Shown here: piece by piece, positions 1 through 5,089 of the stretch
Numbering within the stretch: the stretch's first letter is position 1
Layout: each line of letters begins with the position of its first letter
Source: Gammaproteobacteria bacterium
GTDB lineage: Bacteria; Pseudomonadota; Gammaproteobacteria; Burkholderiales; Burkholderiaceae_C
DNA: 6,454 bases
Assembly (NCBI GenBank): GCA_018903185.1
Contig: JAHIQV010000078.1
Span: forward strand, 1-6,454
Direction of reading: 5' to 3'
Translations under genes and position numbers: made by a program
The notes under the pieces: model-generated
Databases searched by the model: none
What the model was told of the DNA's origin: nothing
Seen by the model: the letters and a program-made list of their open reading frames with translations, nothing else

Positions 1-984
1 CGGGCCTGCCGGGGCCGCGGCGCGCGCGGCATTGGCGTCAAGCGCGGCCTGCAGCGCATCGGGTACGGCCACCGGCAGGGCCGCGGCGGCGGGCCAGTCG
101 CCTTGCACCGGCACGGTCAGGCGCACGCCGGCACTGCCCGCGCCTTCGCCGGGCGGGTTGGCCTGGGCCACCACCAGGGCGAGCTGGGCCGGGCTGTCGC
201 TGCGCTGCGGTGAAAGGGGCACGCGGGCGGTCCAGCGTGCGCCGTCCCAGGCCTGGGTCCAGGCGGCGCCGGGTTCGATCAGGCCTGTGGCTTCGGGGAA
301 AAACTCCAGTTTTTGCCCCTGCCAGGCCGCGGGCAGGCCGGCGAGCGAGGCGTTCAGAAAGCCGGGTTCGGGCGCCAGCGCGCTGTCGGCGGCGGGCTGG
401 TCTTTCGGGCCGGCGGCCAGCGCGGCCTCGAACGCCAGGCCGTTCAGCGCGGTCGAGCCTTGCACGGGGATGCGCAGCGTGAAGTTGCCTTCTTCGGGAA
501 TGCATTCCTGGCGGCAGGCGAGCCAGGCGGCGTAGAGCTGCACGTCCACATGGCTGCCCTTGAAGCCGGGCGCCACGGTCAGCGGCACCGGCAGCAGCAC
601 GGTGCCGTCGTAGCCGTAATTGGCCAGTGTGCCAAGCGGGAACTTGCGCGGCGTGGGCCAGGCGATGTCACCGGCCGTCACGCCCTCGGGCAGGGTCCAC
701 TGCAGCTCGGTAGGCAGGCCGGAGTCGCCGGAGTTCTTCCAGTAGGTGTGCCACTCTGGGGTGTGCGTGAGCTGCAGGCCGACCCAGAGCTTTTGCCCGG
801 GCGCAGCGCCTTCGGGCGCGTGGGCCAGCAGCTCGCCCTGCACCATCTGGGGCAGGGTCTGGCCGGTGGCGCCACCGAGGATGCCCTGCGCCTGCACGGC
901 GAGCGGCAGCAGCAAAGCCAGCGACAAGGCCGGAAGCCGGCGCTGGACAGAGCGGACGGCACATGAAAGCAGTTTCTGGAGCAT
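1..984 (-). CDS. DsbD/ScsB-type thiol:disulfide interchange protein, N-terminal periplasmic part (3' end outside window)
   Basis: This is the N-terminal 328 residues of an exported protein that runs off the left edge without a stop. Residues 1-33 form a signal peptide: a basic start, the hydrophobic run LPALSLALLLPL, and a likely cut after AVQA. The following domain reads like the periplasmic N-terminal domain of DsbD/ScsB-family reductases: WHTYWKNSGDSGLPTE (78-93), LPEGVTAGDIAWPTPRKF (98-115), NYGYDGT (122-128), and a C-X3-C pair, C157 and C161, in LACRQECIPEEG. By family knowledge this domain accepts electrons from a membrane-embedded DsbD-beta core and passes them to periplasmic oxidised thiols. 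The core and the thioredoxin domain would lie beyond the left edge and are not seen. ATG 984 is the first possible ATG/GTG/TTG start downstream of the promoter at 1096-1124. No good Shine-Dalgarno precedes it. Proline/alanine-rich linkers near 190-210 and 270-328 are less conserved. ScsB-like or DsbD proper cannot be decided from this part alone. Confidence 0.88.
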   Translation of the reverse strand, partial: MLQKLLSCAVRSVQRRLPALSLALLLPLAVQAQGILGGATGQTLPQMVQGELLAHAPEGAAPGQKLWVGLQLTHTPEWHTYWKNSGDSGLPTELQWTLPEGVTAGDIAWPTPRKFPLGTLANYGYDGTVLLPVPLTVAPGFKGSHVDVQLYAAWLACRQECIPEEGNFTLRIPVQGSTALNGLAFEAALAAGPKDQPAADSALAPEPGFLNASLAGLPAAWQGQKLEFFPEATGLIEPGAAWTQAWDGARWTARVPLSPQRSDSPAQLALVVAQANPPGEGAGSAGVRLTVPVQGDWPAAAALPVAVPDALQAALDANAARAAAPAGP

Positions 985-1095
985 CGGGAGCGGGTTGTGG
1001 GGGGTCGTCGCAGCGGTGGGCGGGCGGTGCCAGTGAAGTATGAGGGCGCTACCGGCTTCAAGTTCCTGGGACCCGGCGCGTCCGGGATGGGACCG

Positions 1096-1124
1096 AATAT
1101 AAGTCAGTGCTGTTGGTTTGTCAG
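1096..1124 (-). promoter_or_regulatory. sigma-70 promoter for the DsbD/ScsB-like gene
   Basis: On the minus strand, CTGACA (1124-1119, 5 of 6 to TTGACA) is followed by exactly 17 bp and then TATATT (1101-1096, 5 of 6 to TATAAT). It is the best promoter match seen in the window. The predicted start of transcription is near 1089, which leaves a leader of about 105 nt before ATG 984. The leader begins with a short hairpin, CCCGG-CGCGT-CCGGG, at 1072-1086. It contains no in-frame start and no clear Shine-Dalgarno. This is sequence inference only. Confidence 0.6.
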
Positions 1125-1243
1125 GGTCAAGTCTGGTGGCTTCATGCAGGCCGTCTATCGGAATCATTGAACGGTTGGGGTGGTCAGAGGGTTCACAGAA
1201 CCAGAAGCTTTATGTAAAAACCGAATCCTGGACGGATCTGCAT

Positions 1244-1248
1244 GGAGG
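1244..1248 (+). promoter_or_regulatory. Shine-Dalgarno of cfa; fixes the start at 1256
   Basis: GGAGG lies 7 nt upstream of ATG 1256, which is ideal spacing. The reading frame stays open upstream to a TTG at 1118, but that would add 46 residues with no family resemblance and no ribosome binding site. The ATG at 1256 is therefore chosen. Confidence 0.85.
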
Positions 1249-1255
1249 CTTGTGC

Positions 1256-2479
1256 ATGGGATCGATCGTCGAACGCGCCTTGCTGCCGTGGGCGCAGCGG
1301 ATGAAGAACCAGGTGAACCTGCCGGTGCGCCTGAGCTGGGGCGCGGGTGGCGGCGCTTCGCTGGCCTTGGGCGACTTCGAGCAGCCGATGGTGGAGATCC
1401 GCGTGCGCGACCCGTCGGCGCTGCCGCTGCTGATCGATCCGGGGCTGGACACACTGGGCCAGGCCTATGTGGAGGGGCTGGTGGATGTGGACGGTTCGGT
1501 GGCCGACATCCTGGCCGTGGCGCACCGGCTGGCCGAGTCTGCCCAGCCCGAAGCCGGCTTGCTCGGGCGCATCCGCCGACGCTTTGGCCACACGCGCGAG
1601 AGCGACAGCGAGGCGATCCAGTACCACTACGACGTGTCGAACGCGTTCTACGCCCAGTGGCTGGGCGAAGGCATGGTGTATTCCTGCGCCTACTTCGAAC
1701 ACGGTGACGAAACGCTGGACGAAGCGCAGTTGAAGAAGATCGACCACATCCTGCGCAAGATCCGCCTGCAGCCGGGACAGCGCCTGCTCGACATCGGCTG
1801 CGGCTGGGGCGCGCTGGTGCTGCGCGCGGCGCAGCAGTATGGCGCGCAGTGCGTGGGCGTGACGCTGTCGAAAAACCAGTACGAGCTGGCGCGCGAGCGG
1901 GTGCACGCGGCCGGGCTGCAGGACCGCATTCAGATCCGCTTGCAGGACTACCGCGACGTGAGCGACGGCCCGTTCGACCGCATCACCAGCGTGGGCATGT
2001 TCGAACACGTTGGACTGGACCACCTGGCGAGCTACTTTGGCCACATCCGCCGCCTGCTCAAGCCCGATGGCTGGGTGATGAACCACGGCATCACCAGCAC
2101 CGACGCCTGCGACGGCGAAACGCGCCACGGCGGCGGCCATTTCATCGACCGCTATGTGTTTCCGCGCGGCGAGCTGCCGCACATCGGCACCGTGTTGCGC
2201 ACGCTGCAGGAAGGTGGGCTCGAAGCCTTCGACGTGGAGAACCTGCGCCGCCACTACCAGCGCACCACCCAGCTCTGGAGCGAGGCGTTTGAGGCCAACA
2301 CCGGGTGCATCAAACCGCTGCTGGACGAGAAGCGCTGGCGCATCTGGCGCATCTACCTCGCGGGCTGCGCGCTGGCGTTCGAGAACGACGAGGTGGCGCT
2401 CTACCAGGTGCTGTGCCGGCCGGCCGGGCAGGGCACGGCGGGGCTGCCGTGGTCGCGGAGCTGGATGTACCGAGAGTAG
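1256..2479 (+). CDS. cfa: cyclopropane-fatty-acyl-phospholipid synthase (CFA synthase)
   Basis: A 407-residue SAM-dependent methyltransferase of the CFA/mycolic-acid synthase family. It adds a methylene group from SAM across the cis double bond of unsaturated acyl chains in membrane phospholipids, acting at the inner face of the cytoplasmic membrane. Residues 1-110 are the variable N-terminal lipid-binding domain, with GLDTLGQAYVEGLVDVDG at 63-80. The catalytic domain opens with QYHYDVSNAFYAQWL (122-136) and VYSCAYF (141-147). The SAM motif LDIGCGWG is at 178-185, followed by GVTLSKNQYELAR (201-213). Residues matching the bicarbonate and active-site set of E. coli Cfa (C139, E239, H266, I268, Y317) are C144, E250 (SVGMFEHVG), H277 and I279 (NHGITS) and Y334 (RRHYQRTTQLW). 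The C-terminus AFENDEVALYQVLC is typical. Length is close to E. coli Cfa (382). The gene appears complete and active, and is monocistronic between two minus-strand genes. Stationary-phase control is known for E. coli cfa, but no such promoter could be read here. Confidence 0.95.
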   Translation: MGSIVERALLPWAQRMKNQVNLPVRLSWGAGGGASLALGDFEQPMVEIRVRDPSALPLLIDPGLDTLGQAYVEGLVDVDGSVADILAVAHRLAESAQPEAGLLGRIRRRFGHTRESDSEAIQYHYDVSNAFYAQWLGEGMVYSCAYFEHGDETLDEAQLKKIDHILRKIRLQPGQRLLDIGCGWGALVLRAAQQYGAQCVGVTLSKNQYELARERVHAAGLQDRIQIRLQDYRDVSDGPFDRITSVGMFEHVGLDHLASYFGHIRRLLKPDGWVMNHGITSTDACDGETRHGGGHFIDRYVFPRGELPHIGTVLRTLQEGGLEAFDVENLRRHYQRTTQLWSEAFEANTGCIKPLLDEKRWRIWRIYLAGCALAFENDEVALYQVLCRPAGQGTAGLPWSRSWMYRE

Positions 2480-2558
2480 CCCCCCACACGCCAACGCTGA
2501 CACGCGTCGCGTGAAACGGTCCATCCCGAAGGCACCGAGGAACCGGATTTTCCGGGCC
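2480..2558. other. convergent gap cfa / alaX with two small hairpins
   Basis: This 79-bp gap lies between two stop codons and should contain 3' ends of both transcripts. It holds the palindrome CACGCG-T-CGCGTG (2501-2513) and the hairpin CCGGA-TTT-TCCGG (2543-2555). Neither is followed by a T tract on either strand, so I do not call an intrinsic terminator. If transcription ends here it would be Rho-dependent or use the REP-like structure immediately to the right. Confidence 0.45.
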
Positions 2559-2616
2559 TCAGGTGTCGCCCCTTTCAGGGGGTGGCGCCGAAGGCGACGC
2601 GGTGGGGGCCTCCTGA
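2559..2616. repeat. REP-like nested inverted repeat overlapping the 3' end of alaX
   Basis: Four complementary pairs nest in 58 bp. An outer stem pairs TCAGG (2559-2563) with CCTGA (2612-2616). A second pairs GTCGCC (2565-2570) with GGCGAC (2593-2598). Two small hairpins lie inside: CCCCT-TTC-AGGGG (2569-2581) and CGCC-GAA-GGCG (2586-2596). The second stem and the first small hairpin share 2569-2570, so they are alternatives at that point. The segment GGCGCCGAAGGCGACGCGG resembles a GC-rich sequence that I recall as dispersed between genes in Comamonadaceae genomes; this recollection is unverified. It spans the alaX stop codon and its last codons, and may act as a bidirectional transcript end. 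Confidence 0.5.
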
Positions 2617-3350
2617 AATCCGAGCACCACGCGGCGCGTGGTGGCGCTCTTCTTTTCGATCTTGGTGACCACCACGCGGCCGATTTCGGCGGTGTTGGCC
2701 ACATGCGTGCCGCCGCAGGGCTGCAGGTCGATCAGGCTGGTCTCGCCGATGCGCACGGTGCGCACCGTGCCGCTGCCGCGCGGCGGCGAGACGCTCATGC
2801 TCTTGACCAGCGACGGGTTGGCGTCCAGTTCGGCGTCGCTGATGGCGCCGATGTGCACCGGGTGCGCCGCGGCCACCAGCGCGGCGATGCCGGCGCTGAG
2901 CGCATCCTTGTCCAGCGGATCGGTGAGGGCCAGATCGAGCCGCGCGTAGTCGGGCGTGATCGAGCAGCCGTTGACGGGCACCGGCACCAGGTGGCACAGC
3001 AGGTGGGTGGTGGTGTGAAAACGCATCAACCGGTGGCGCCGCGCCCAATCGATGCGGGCGGTCAGCGCCGTGCCCGGTTGCAGCGTGGCGAGCAGCGCGT
3101 CCTGGTCCGGGGCGGGCACATGCACGATGTCGGCGGTGGGCCGGCCTTCGGCGTCCTTGCCCTTGCGGGTATCGGCGATGGTGATCGAGGTACCGTCGGC
3201 CAGCAGCAGTTCGCCCGCGTCGCCGGCCTGCCCGCCGCCGAGCGGGTAGAACACGCTGCGGTCGAGCACGATGCCGTGCTGGTTGACGGCGGTGACGGTG
3301 GCGCTGCACTCGGTGAGGTAGGCGTCCTGGCGGAAGAGGTCCTGGGTCAT
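2559..3350 (-). CDS. AlaX-type alanyl-tRNA editing protein
   Basis: A 263-residue stand-alone homologue of the AlaRS editing domain. By family knowledge it hydrolyses mischarged Ser-tRNA(Ala) or Gly-tRNA(Ala) in the cytoplasm. The N-terminal beta-barrel part carries the signature FYPLGGGQAGDAG (34-46). The zinc site is H112 and H116 in FHTTTHLL, and C212 and H216 in QPCGGTHVA, all present. The middle position of the first motif is Thr (HTTTH), where many AlaX and AlaRS proteins have HTAxH. The core and linker resemble AlaX-M, the medium form with the glycine-rich segment. No aminoacylation or C-Ala domain is present. The conserved fold ends around VVLGF (241-245). The last roughly 18 residues, rich in Pro, Ala and Ser, are encoded by the REP-like element. 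The start MTQDLFRQDAYL is typical of the family. No clear Shine-Dalgarno exists, and a -10-like TAAGAT lies 6 nt upstream, so translation may be leaderless. Confidence 0.93.
   Translation of the reverse strand: MTQDLFRQDAYLTECSATVTAVNQHGIVLDRSVFYPLGGGQAGDAGELLLADGTSITIADTRKGKDAEGRPTADIVHVPAPDQDALLATLQPGTALTARIDWARRHRLMRFHTTTHLLCHLVPVPVNGCSITPDYARLDLALTDPLDKDALSAGIAALVAAAHPVHIGAISDAELDANPSLVKSMSVSPPRGSGTVRTVRIGETSLIDLQPCGGTHVANTAEIGRVVVTKIEKKSATTRRVVLGFQEAPTASPSAPPPERGDT
2753..2770. repeat. perfect 18-bp palindrome inside alaX
   Basis: GCACGGTGC joined directly to GCACCGTGC. It encodes part of GTVRTVRI (194-201), a short tandem of Thr-Val-Arg codons on the minus strand, which may be enough to create it by chance. 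Confidence 0.7.
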
Positions 3351-3356
3351 GGCTTC

Positions 3357-3386
3357 ATCTTACGGGGCAGCGGCCACAAGCCGTAA
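3357..3386 (-). promoter_or_regulatory. candidate leaderless promoter of alaX
   Basis: On the minus strand, TTACGG (3386-3381), an 18-bp spacer and TAAGAT (3362-3357) are followed by 6 nt and ATG 3350. A start of transcription at the usual distance from the -10 would fall on or next to the A of the ATG. The -35 match is poor (TT only), so the call rests on the -10, the absence of a Shine-Dalgarno, and the mirror symmetry with the promoter on the other strand. Confidence 0.4.
3360..3386. repeat. inverted repeat TTACGG-N15-CCGTAA in the divergent spacer
   Basis: The perfect 6-bp arms at 3360-3365 and 3381-3386 are centred on 3373, which is also exactly midway between the two start codons (3350 and 3396). 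The arms coincide with the candidate -35 of one strand and overlap the -10 of the other. This could be an operator, or a by-product of two overlapping promoters. Confidence 0.55.
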
Positions 3387-3389
3387 ACT
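3360..3389 (+). promoter_or_regulatory. candidate leaderless promoter of the creatininase-family gene
   Basis: TTACGG (3360-3365), an 18-bp spacer and TAAACT (3384-3389) are followed by GCCGCC and ATG 3396. With 6 nt between the -10 and the ATG, the mRNA would begin at or beside the start codon. No Shine-Dalgarno is present, which agrees with a leaderless message. The -35 match is weak. Confidence 0.42.
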
Positions 3390-3395
3390 GCCGCC

Positions 3396-4229
3396 ATGAA
3401 AGCGCCCGCCCGCCACTGGTCCGACCTCAGCACCGCCGACTTCGCTGCGCTCGACCGCGCGCGTGCCATCGCGGTGCTGCCGGTGGCCGCCACCGAGCAG
3501 CACGGGCCGCACCTGCCGCTGTCGGTGGACACCGACCTGGTCAACGGCGTGATCGCCGCCGCGCTGCCGCACATCCCGCACGACCTGCAGGCGCTGTTTT
3601 TGCCGACGCAGGCGGTGGGCTTCAGCCCGGAGCACACGCGCTTCGCCGGCACGCTCACGCTCAAGGCCGAGACGGTGTTGCGCCTGTGGACCGAGATCGG
3701 CGAGTGCGTGGCCGCCAGCGGCGTGAAGAAGCTGGTGCTGCTCAACGCCCACGGCGGCCAGGTGGGCCTGATGGACCTGGTGGCGCGCGACCTGCGCGCG
3801 CGGCTGGGCATGCTGGTCTACAGCGTGAACTGGTTCAGCCTGCCGCTGACCGATGCGCAGGGGCAGGACGTGAACGCGCGTTTCAGCGCCGACGAACACC
3901 GCTTCGGCATCCACGCCGGCGAAATCGAAACGGCCATGATGCTGGCGCTGCGCCCTGAGCGGGTGCGCATGGAGCAGGCCGAGTATTTCCGTTCCACCTC
4001 GCAGGACCGCGCGATGCACTTTCCCATCCTCGGCAACGGCCGGAGCGCCAAGCTCGGCTGGATGATGCAGGACTACAACGCCAACGGCGCGGTGGGCAAC
4101 GCGGGCGCCGCCAACGCCGAGAACGGCCACGCCGTTCTCGACGCCGCGGGCCGCGCGCTGGCGCAGTTGCTGGGCGAGATCGACCGCCTGCCGCCCGACA
4201 CGCTCACCGAACGCACCGCGTTCGACTGA
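3396..4229 (+). CDS. creatininase-family metal-dependent amidohydrolase
   Basis: A 277-residue cytoplasmic protein of the creatininase superfamily, which includes creatininase, MftE, and ArfB-type formamide hydrolases. Members use a two-metal site to open cyclic amides or cleave amide bonds; the substrate here cannot be told. Metal-site motifs seen are E34 and H36 in AATEQHGPHLPLSVDTD, with D45/D47, then NAHGGQ (117-122, H119), and the HAGEIETA segment (173-180, E176/E178). These align with the known ligand pattern E34, H36, D45, H120, E122 of Pseudomonas creatininase, apart from the last, which I place by motif rather than number. PTQAVGFSPEHTRFAGTLTL (70-89) is the usual substrate-side segment. 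There is no signal peptide. The gene is monocistronic: divergent from alaX by 45 bp and abutting the next gene tail to tail. A perfect 10-bp hairpin lies inside its coding sequence at 4118-4140. True creatinine hydrolysis is unlikely, as no creatinine or sarcosine genes are nearby. Confidence 0.9.
   Translation: MKAPARHWSDLSTADFAALDRARAIAVLPVAATEQHGPHLPLSVDTDLVNGVIAAALPHIPHDLQALFLPTQAVGFSPEHTRFAGTLTLKAETVLRLWTEIGECVAASGVKKLVLLNAHGGQVGLMDLVARDLRARLGMLVYSVNWFSLPLTDAQGQDVNARFSADEHRFGIHAGEIETAMMLALRPERVRMEQAEYFRSTSQDRAMHFPILGNGRSAKLGWMMQDYNANGAVGNAGAANAENGHAVLDAAGRALAQLLGEIDRLPPDTLTERTAFD
4118..4140. repeat. perfect 10-bp inverted repeat with 3-nt loop inside the creatininase-family gene
   Basis: CGAGAACGGC, a CAC loop, then GCCGTTCTCG. 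On the mRNA this would be a very stable stem-loop about 90 nt before the stop codon. It is not followed by a T tract on either strand, so it is not a standard intrinsic terminator. Confidence 0.7.
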
Positions 4230-4913
4230 TCAGGCGTACGTGATCCAGTCCCGGTGGTCCGGGCTGTCCAGGTGCGGCAGCGTGTTGTAGGTCAGCAGGG
4301 TGTGGCGCCGGGCGCTGAACTGGAACTCGGTGACGGCGCTGTTGCGGATGCGCATGTTCAGGTCAATGGTGGCGTCCGGGCTCAGGCCCAGCACGTGGCC
4401 CACCGCGGTGGCGATCGGCCCCCCGCTGGAGACGATCAGCACGTTCTGACCCTTGTGGTTCGCCCGCACATGGTCCAGCGCGCTGGTGATGCCGTGCACG
4501 AAGTCGGTGTATTCCGGCATGCCCTGTGGGCTCACGGTGCCCGCCATCCACTGCGCGAGACCGTCGCGCAGCAGCCGGAAATGCGCGCGATAGCCCTCGG
4601 GTGAGTGGGGATCGCCGAGCACGGCTCCACTTCTGCAGGGCAGCACGGCGCGGATCACCGCCTCGCTGTTGTATTCGTTGAGTCCCGGCCACACCAGCGG
4701 TTCGATGTCCAGCCCGGCCCCGCTGGCGATGCCGGCCCAGGTTTGGGCGTGGCGCTTGAGGCTGCCCGTGAGCACGGCGCCGAAGCGCAGGCCGCGCTCG
4801 GCCCAGTAGCGGCCCAGTCGCTCGCTCTGCCGCTGGCCGAGCGCGCTGAGCTGGTCGTAGTCGTCTGCGCCAAACGAGGCCTGGCCATGGCGCACAAGGT
4901 AGAGGATTCCCAT
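4230..4913 (-). CDS. histidine phosphatase (phosphoglycerate mutase-like) family protein, second catalytic His replaced by Ser
   Basis: A 227-residue cytoplasmic protein of the histidine phosphatase superfamily, branch 1. The N-terminal signature YLVRHGQAS (5-13) contains R8 and the phospho-accepting H9. R54 in LTGSLKRHAQTW is the second phosphate-binding arginine. E80 in GLNEYN fits the acidic residue used as proton donor in the phosphoglycerate mutase group. The expected VSHGG motif reads VSSGGPIATAVGHVLGL (161-177), so the second core histidine is S163. It may be a subfamily trait, a changed activity, or a weakened enzyme. The substrate is unknown and may be a phosphorylated metabolite or protein. 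The start MGILYLVRHGQASFGADDYD is the standard position for the fold, though no good Shine-Dalgarno precedes it. The gene is monocistronic; its stop directly abuts that of the creatininase-family gene. Confidence 0.9.
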   Translation of the reverse strand: MGILYLVRHGQASFGADDYDQLSALGQRQSERLGRYWAERGLRFGAVLTGSLKRHAQTWAGIASGAGLDIEPLVWPGLNEYNSEAVIRAVLPCRSGAVLGDPHSPEGYRAHFRLLRDGLAQWMAGTVSPQGMPEYTDFVHGITSALDHVRANHKGQNVLIVSSGGPIATAVGHVLGLSPDATIDLNMRIRNSAVTEFQFSARRHTLLTYNTLPHLDSPDHRDWITYA

Positions 4914-5089
4914 GGGGTCATTCTGGTGGAGGCCGGGGCCCGGGCTTTGTCCCGACAGCGACTGCCGGCCTCCGTGCCGGCTGCGCTTTGGCCCCCGGCG
5001 GAAAATCGCGCTGGAGAATCAGGGCACATCTGGCGTTTGGCCGATGGGTCCTGTGCTTCAATGGAACCACGAAAAACCTGCCCACCTCC
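4914..5089. other. divergent spacer between phosphatase and histidine kinase genes
   Basis: A 176-bp region. GGAGGCCGG (4928-4936) and CCGGCCTCC (4965-4973) form a 9-bp inverted repeat enclosing a smaller CGGG-CTTTGT-CCCG hairpin (4941-4954). TGCCGGC is repeated at 4963-4969 and 4975-4981. An extended -10-like TGCTTCAAT lies at 5054-5062 without a well-spaced -35. No promoter could be assigned with confidence to either gene. Confidence 0.45.

Larger units (their letters stand above)
985..1255. other. divergent intergenic region between the DsbD-like gene and cfa
   Basis: This is the largest gene-free stretch in the window, 271 bp. It holds the minus-strand promoter (1096-1124), its leader hairpin (1072-1086) and the cfa ribosome binding site (1244-1248). 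The hexamer GGGACC occurs twice, at 1068-1073 and 1089-1094, flanking the hairpin. The region is visibly less GC-rich between about 1096 and 1230. No convincing promoter for cfa was found, and no small ORF with a ribosome binding site. Confidence 0.6.

Noticed and set aside
1192..1218. cfa promoter candidate TTCACA with TATGTA or TGTAAA
   Set aside because: The spacer would be only 13 or 15 bp and the -10 match is weak.
1118..1255. Upstream TTG start extending cfa by 46 residues
   Set aside because: No ribosome binding site there, no family match for the extra residues, and the extension would overlap the -35 of the opposite promoter. GGAGG at 1244-1248 supports ATG 1256.
2501..2555. Intrinsic terminators in the cfa/alaX gap
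   Set aside because: Short hairpins are present, but no T tract follows on either strand.
1193..2704. 503-codon open frame antisense to cfa
   Set aside because: It mirrors cfa in a GC-rich genome where antisense frames stay open. The product is low in recognisable motifs, starts inside another gene and has no ribosome binding site.
2154..3386. 410-codon plus-strand frame over the end of cfa and all of alaX
   Set aside because: It runs out of frame across the cfa catalytic domain and antisense to alaX, with no family resemblance.
4914..4925. Leaderless promoter for the phosphatase, CAGAAT 6 nt before ATG 4913
   Set aside because: The spacing matches the alaX case, but the hexamer is poor and no -35 lies at 16-19 bp.
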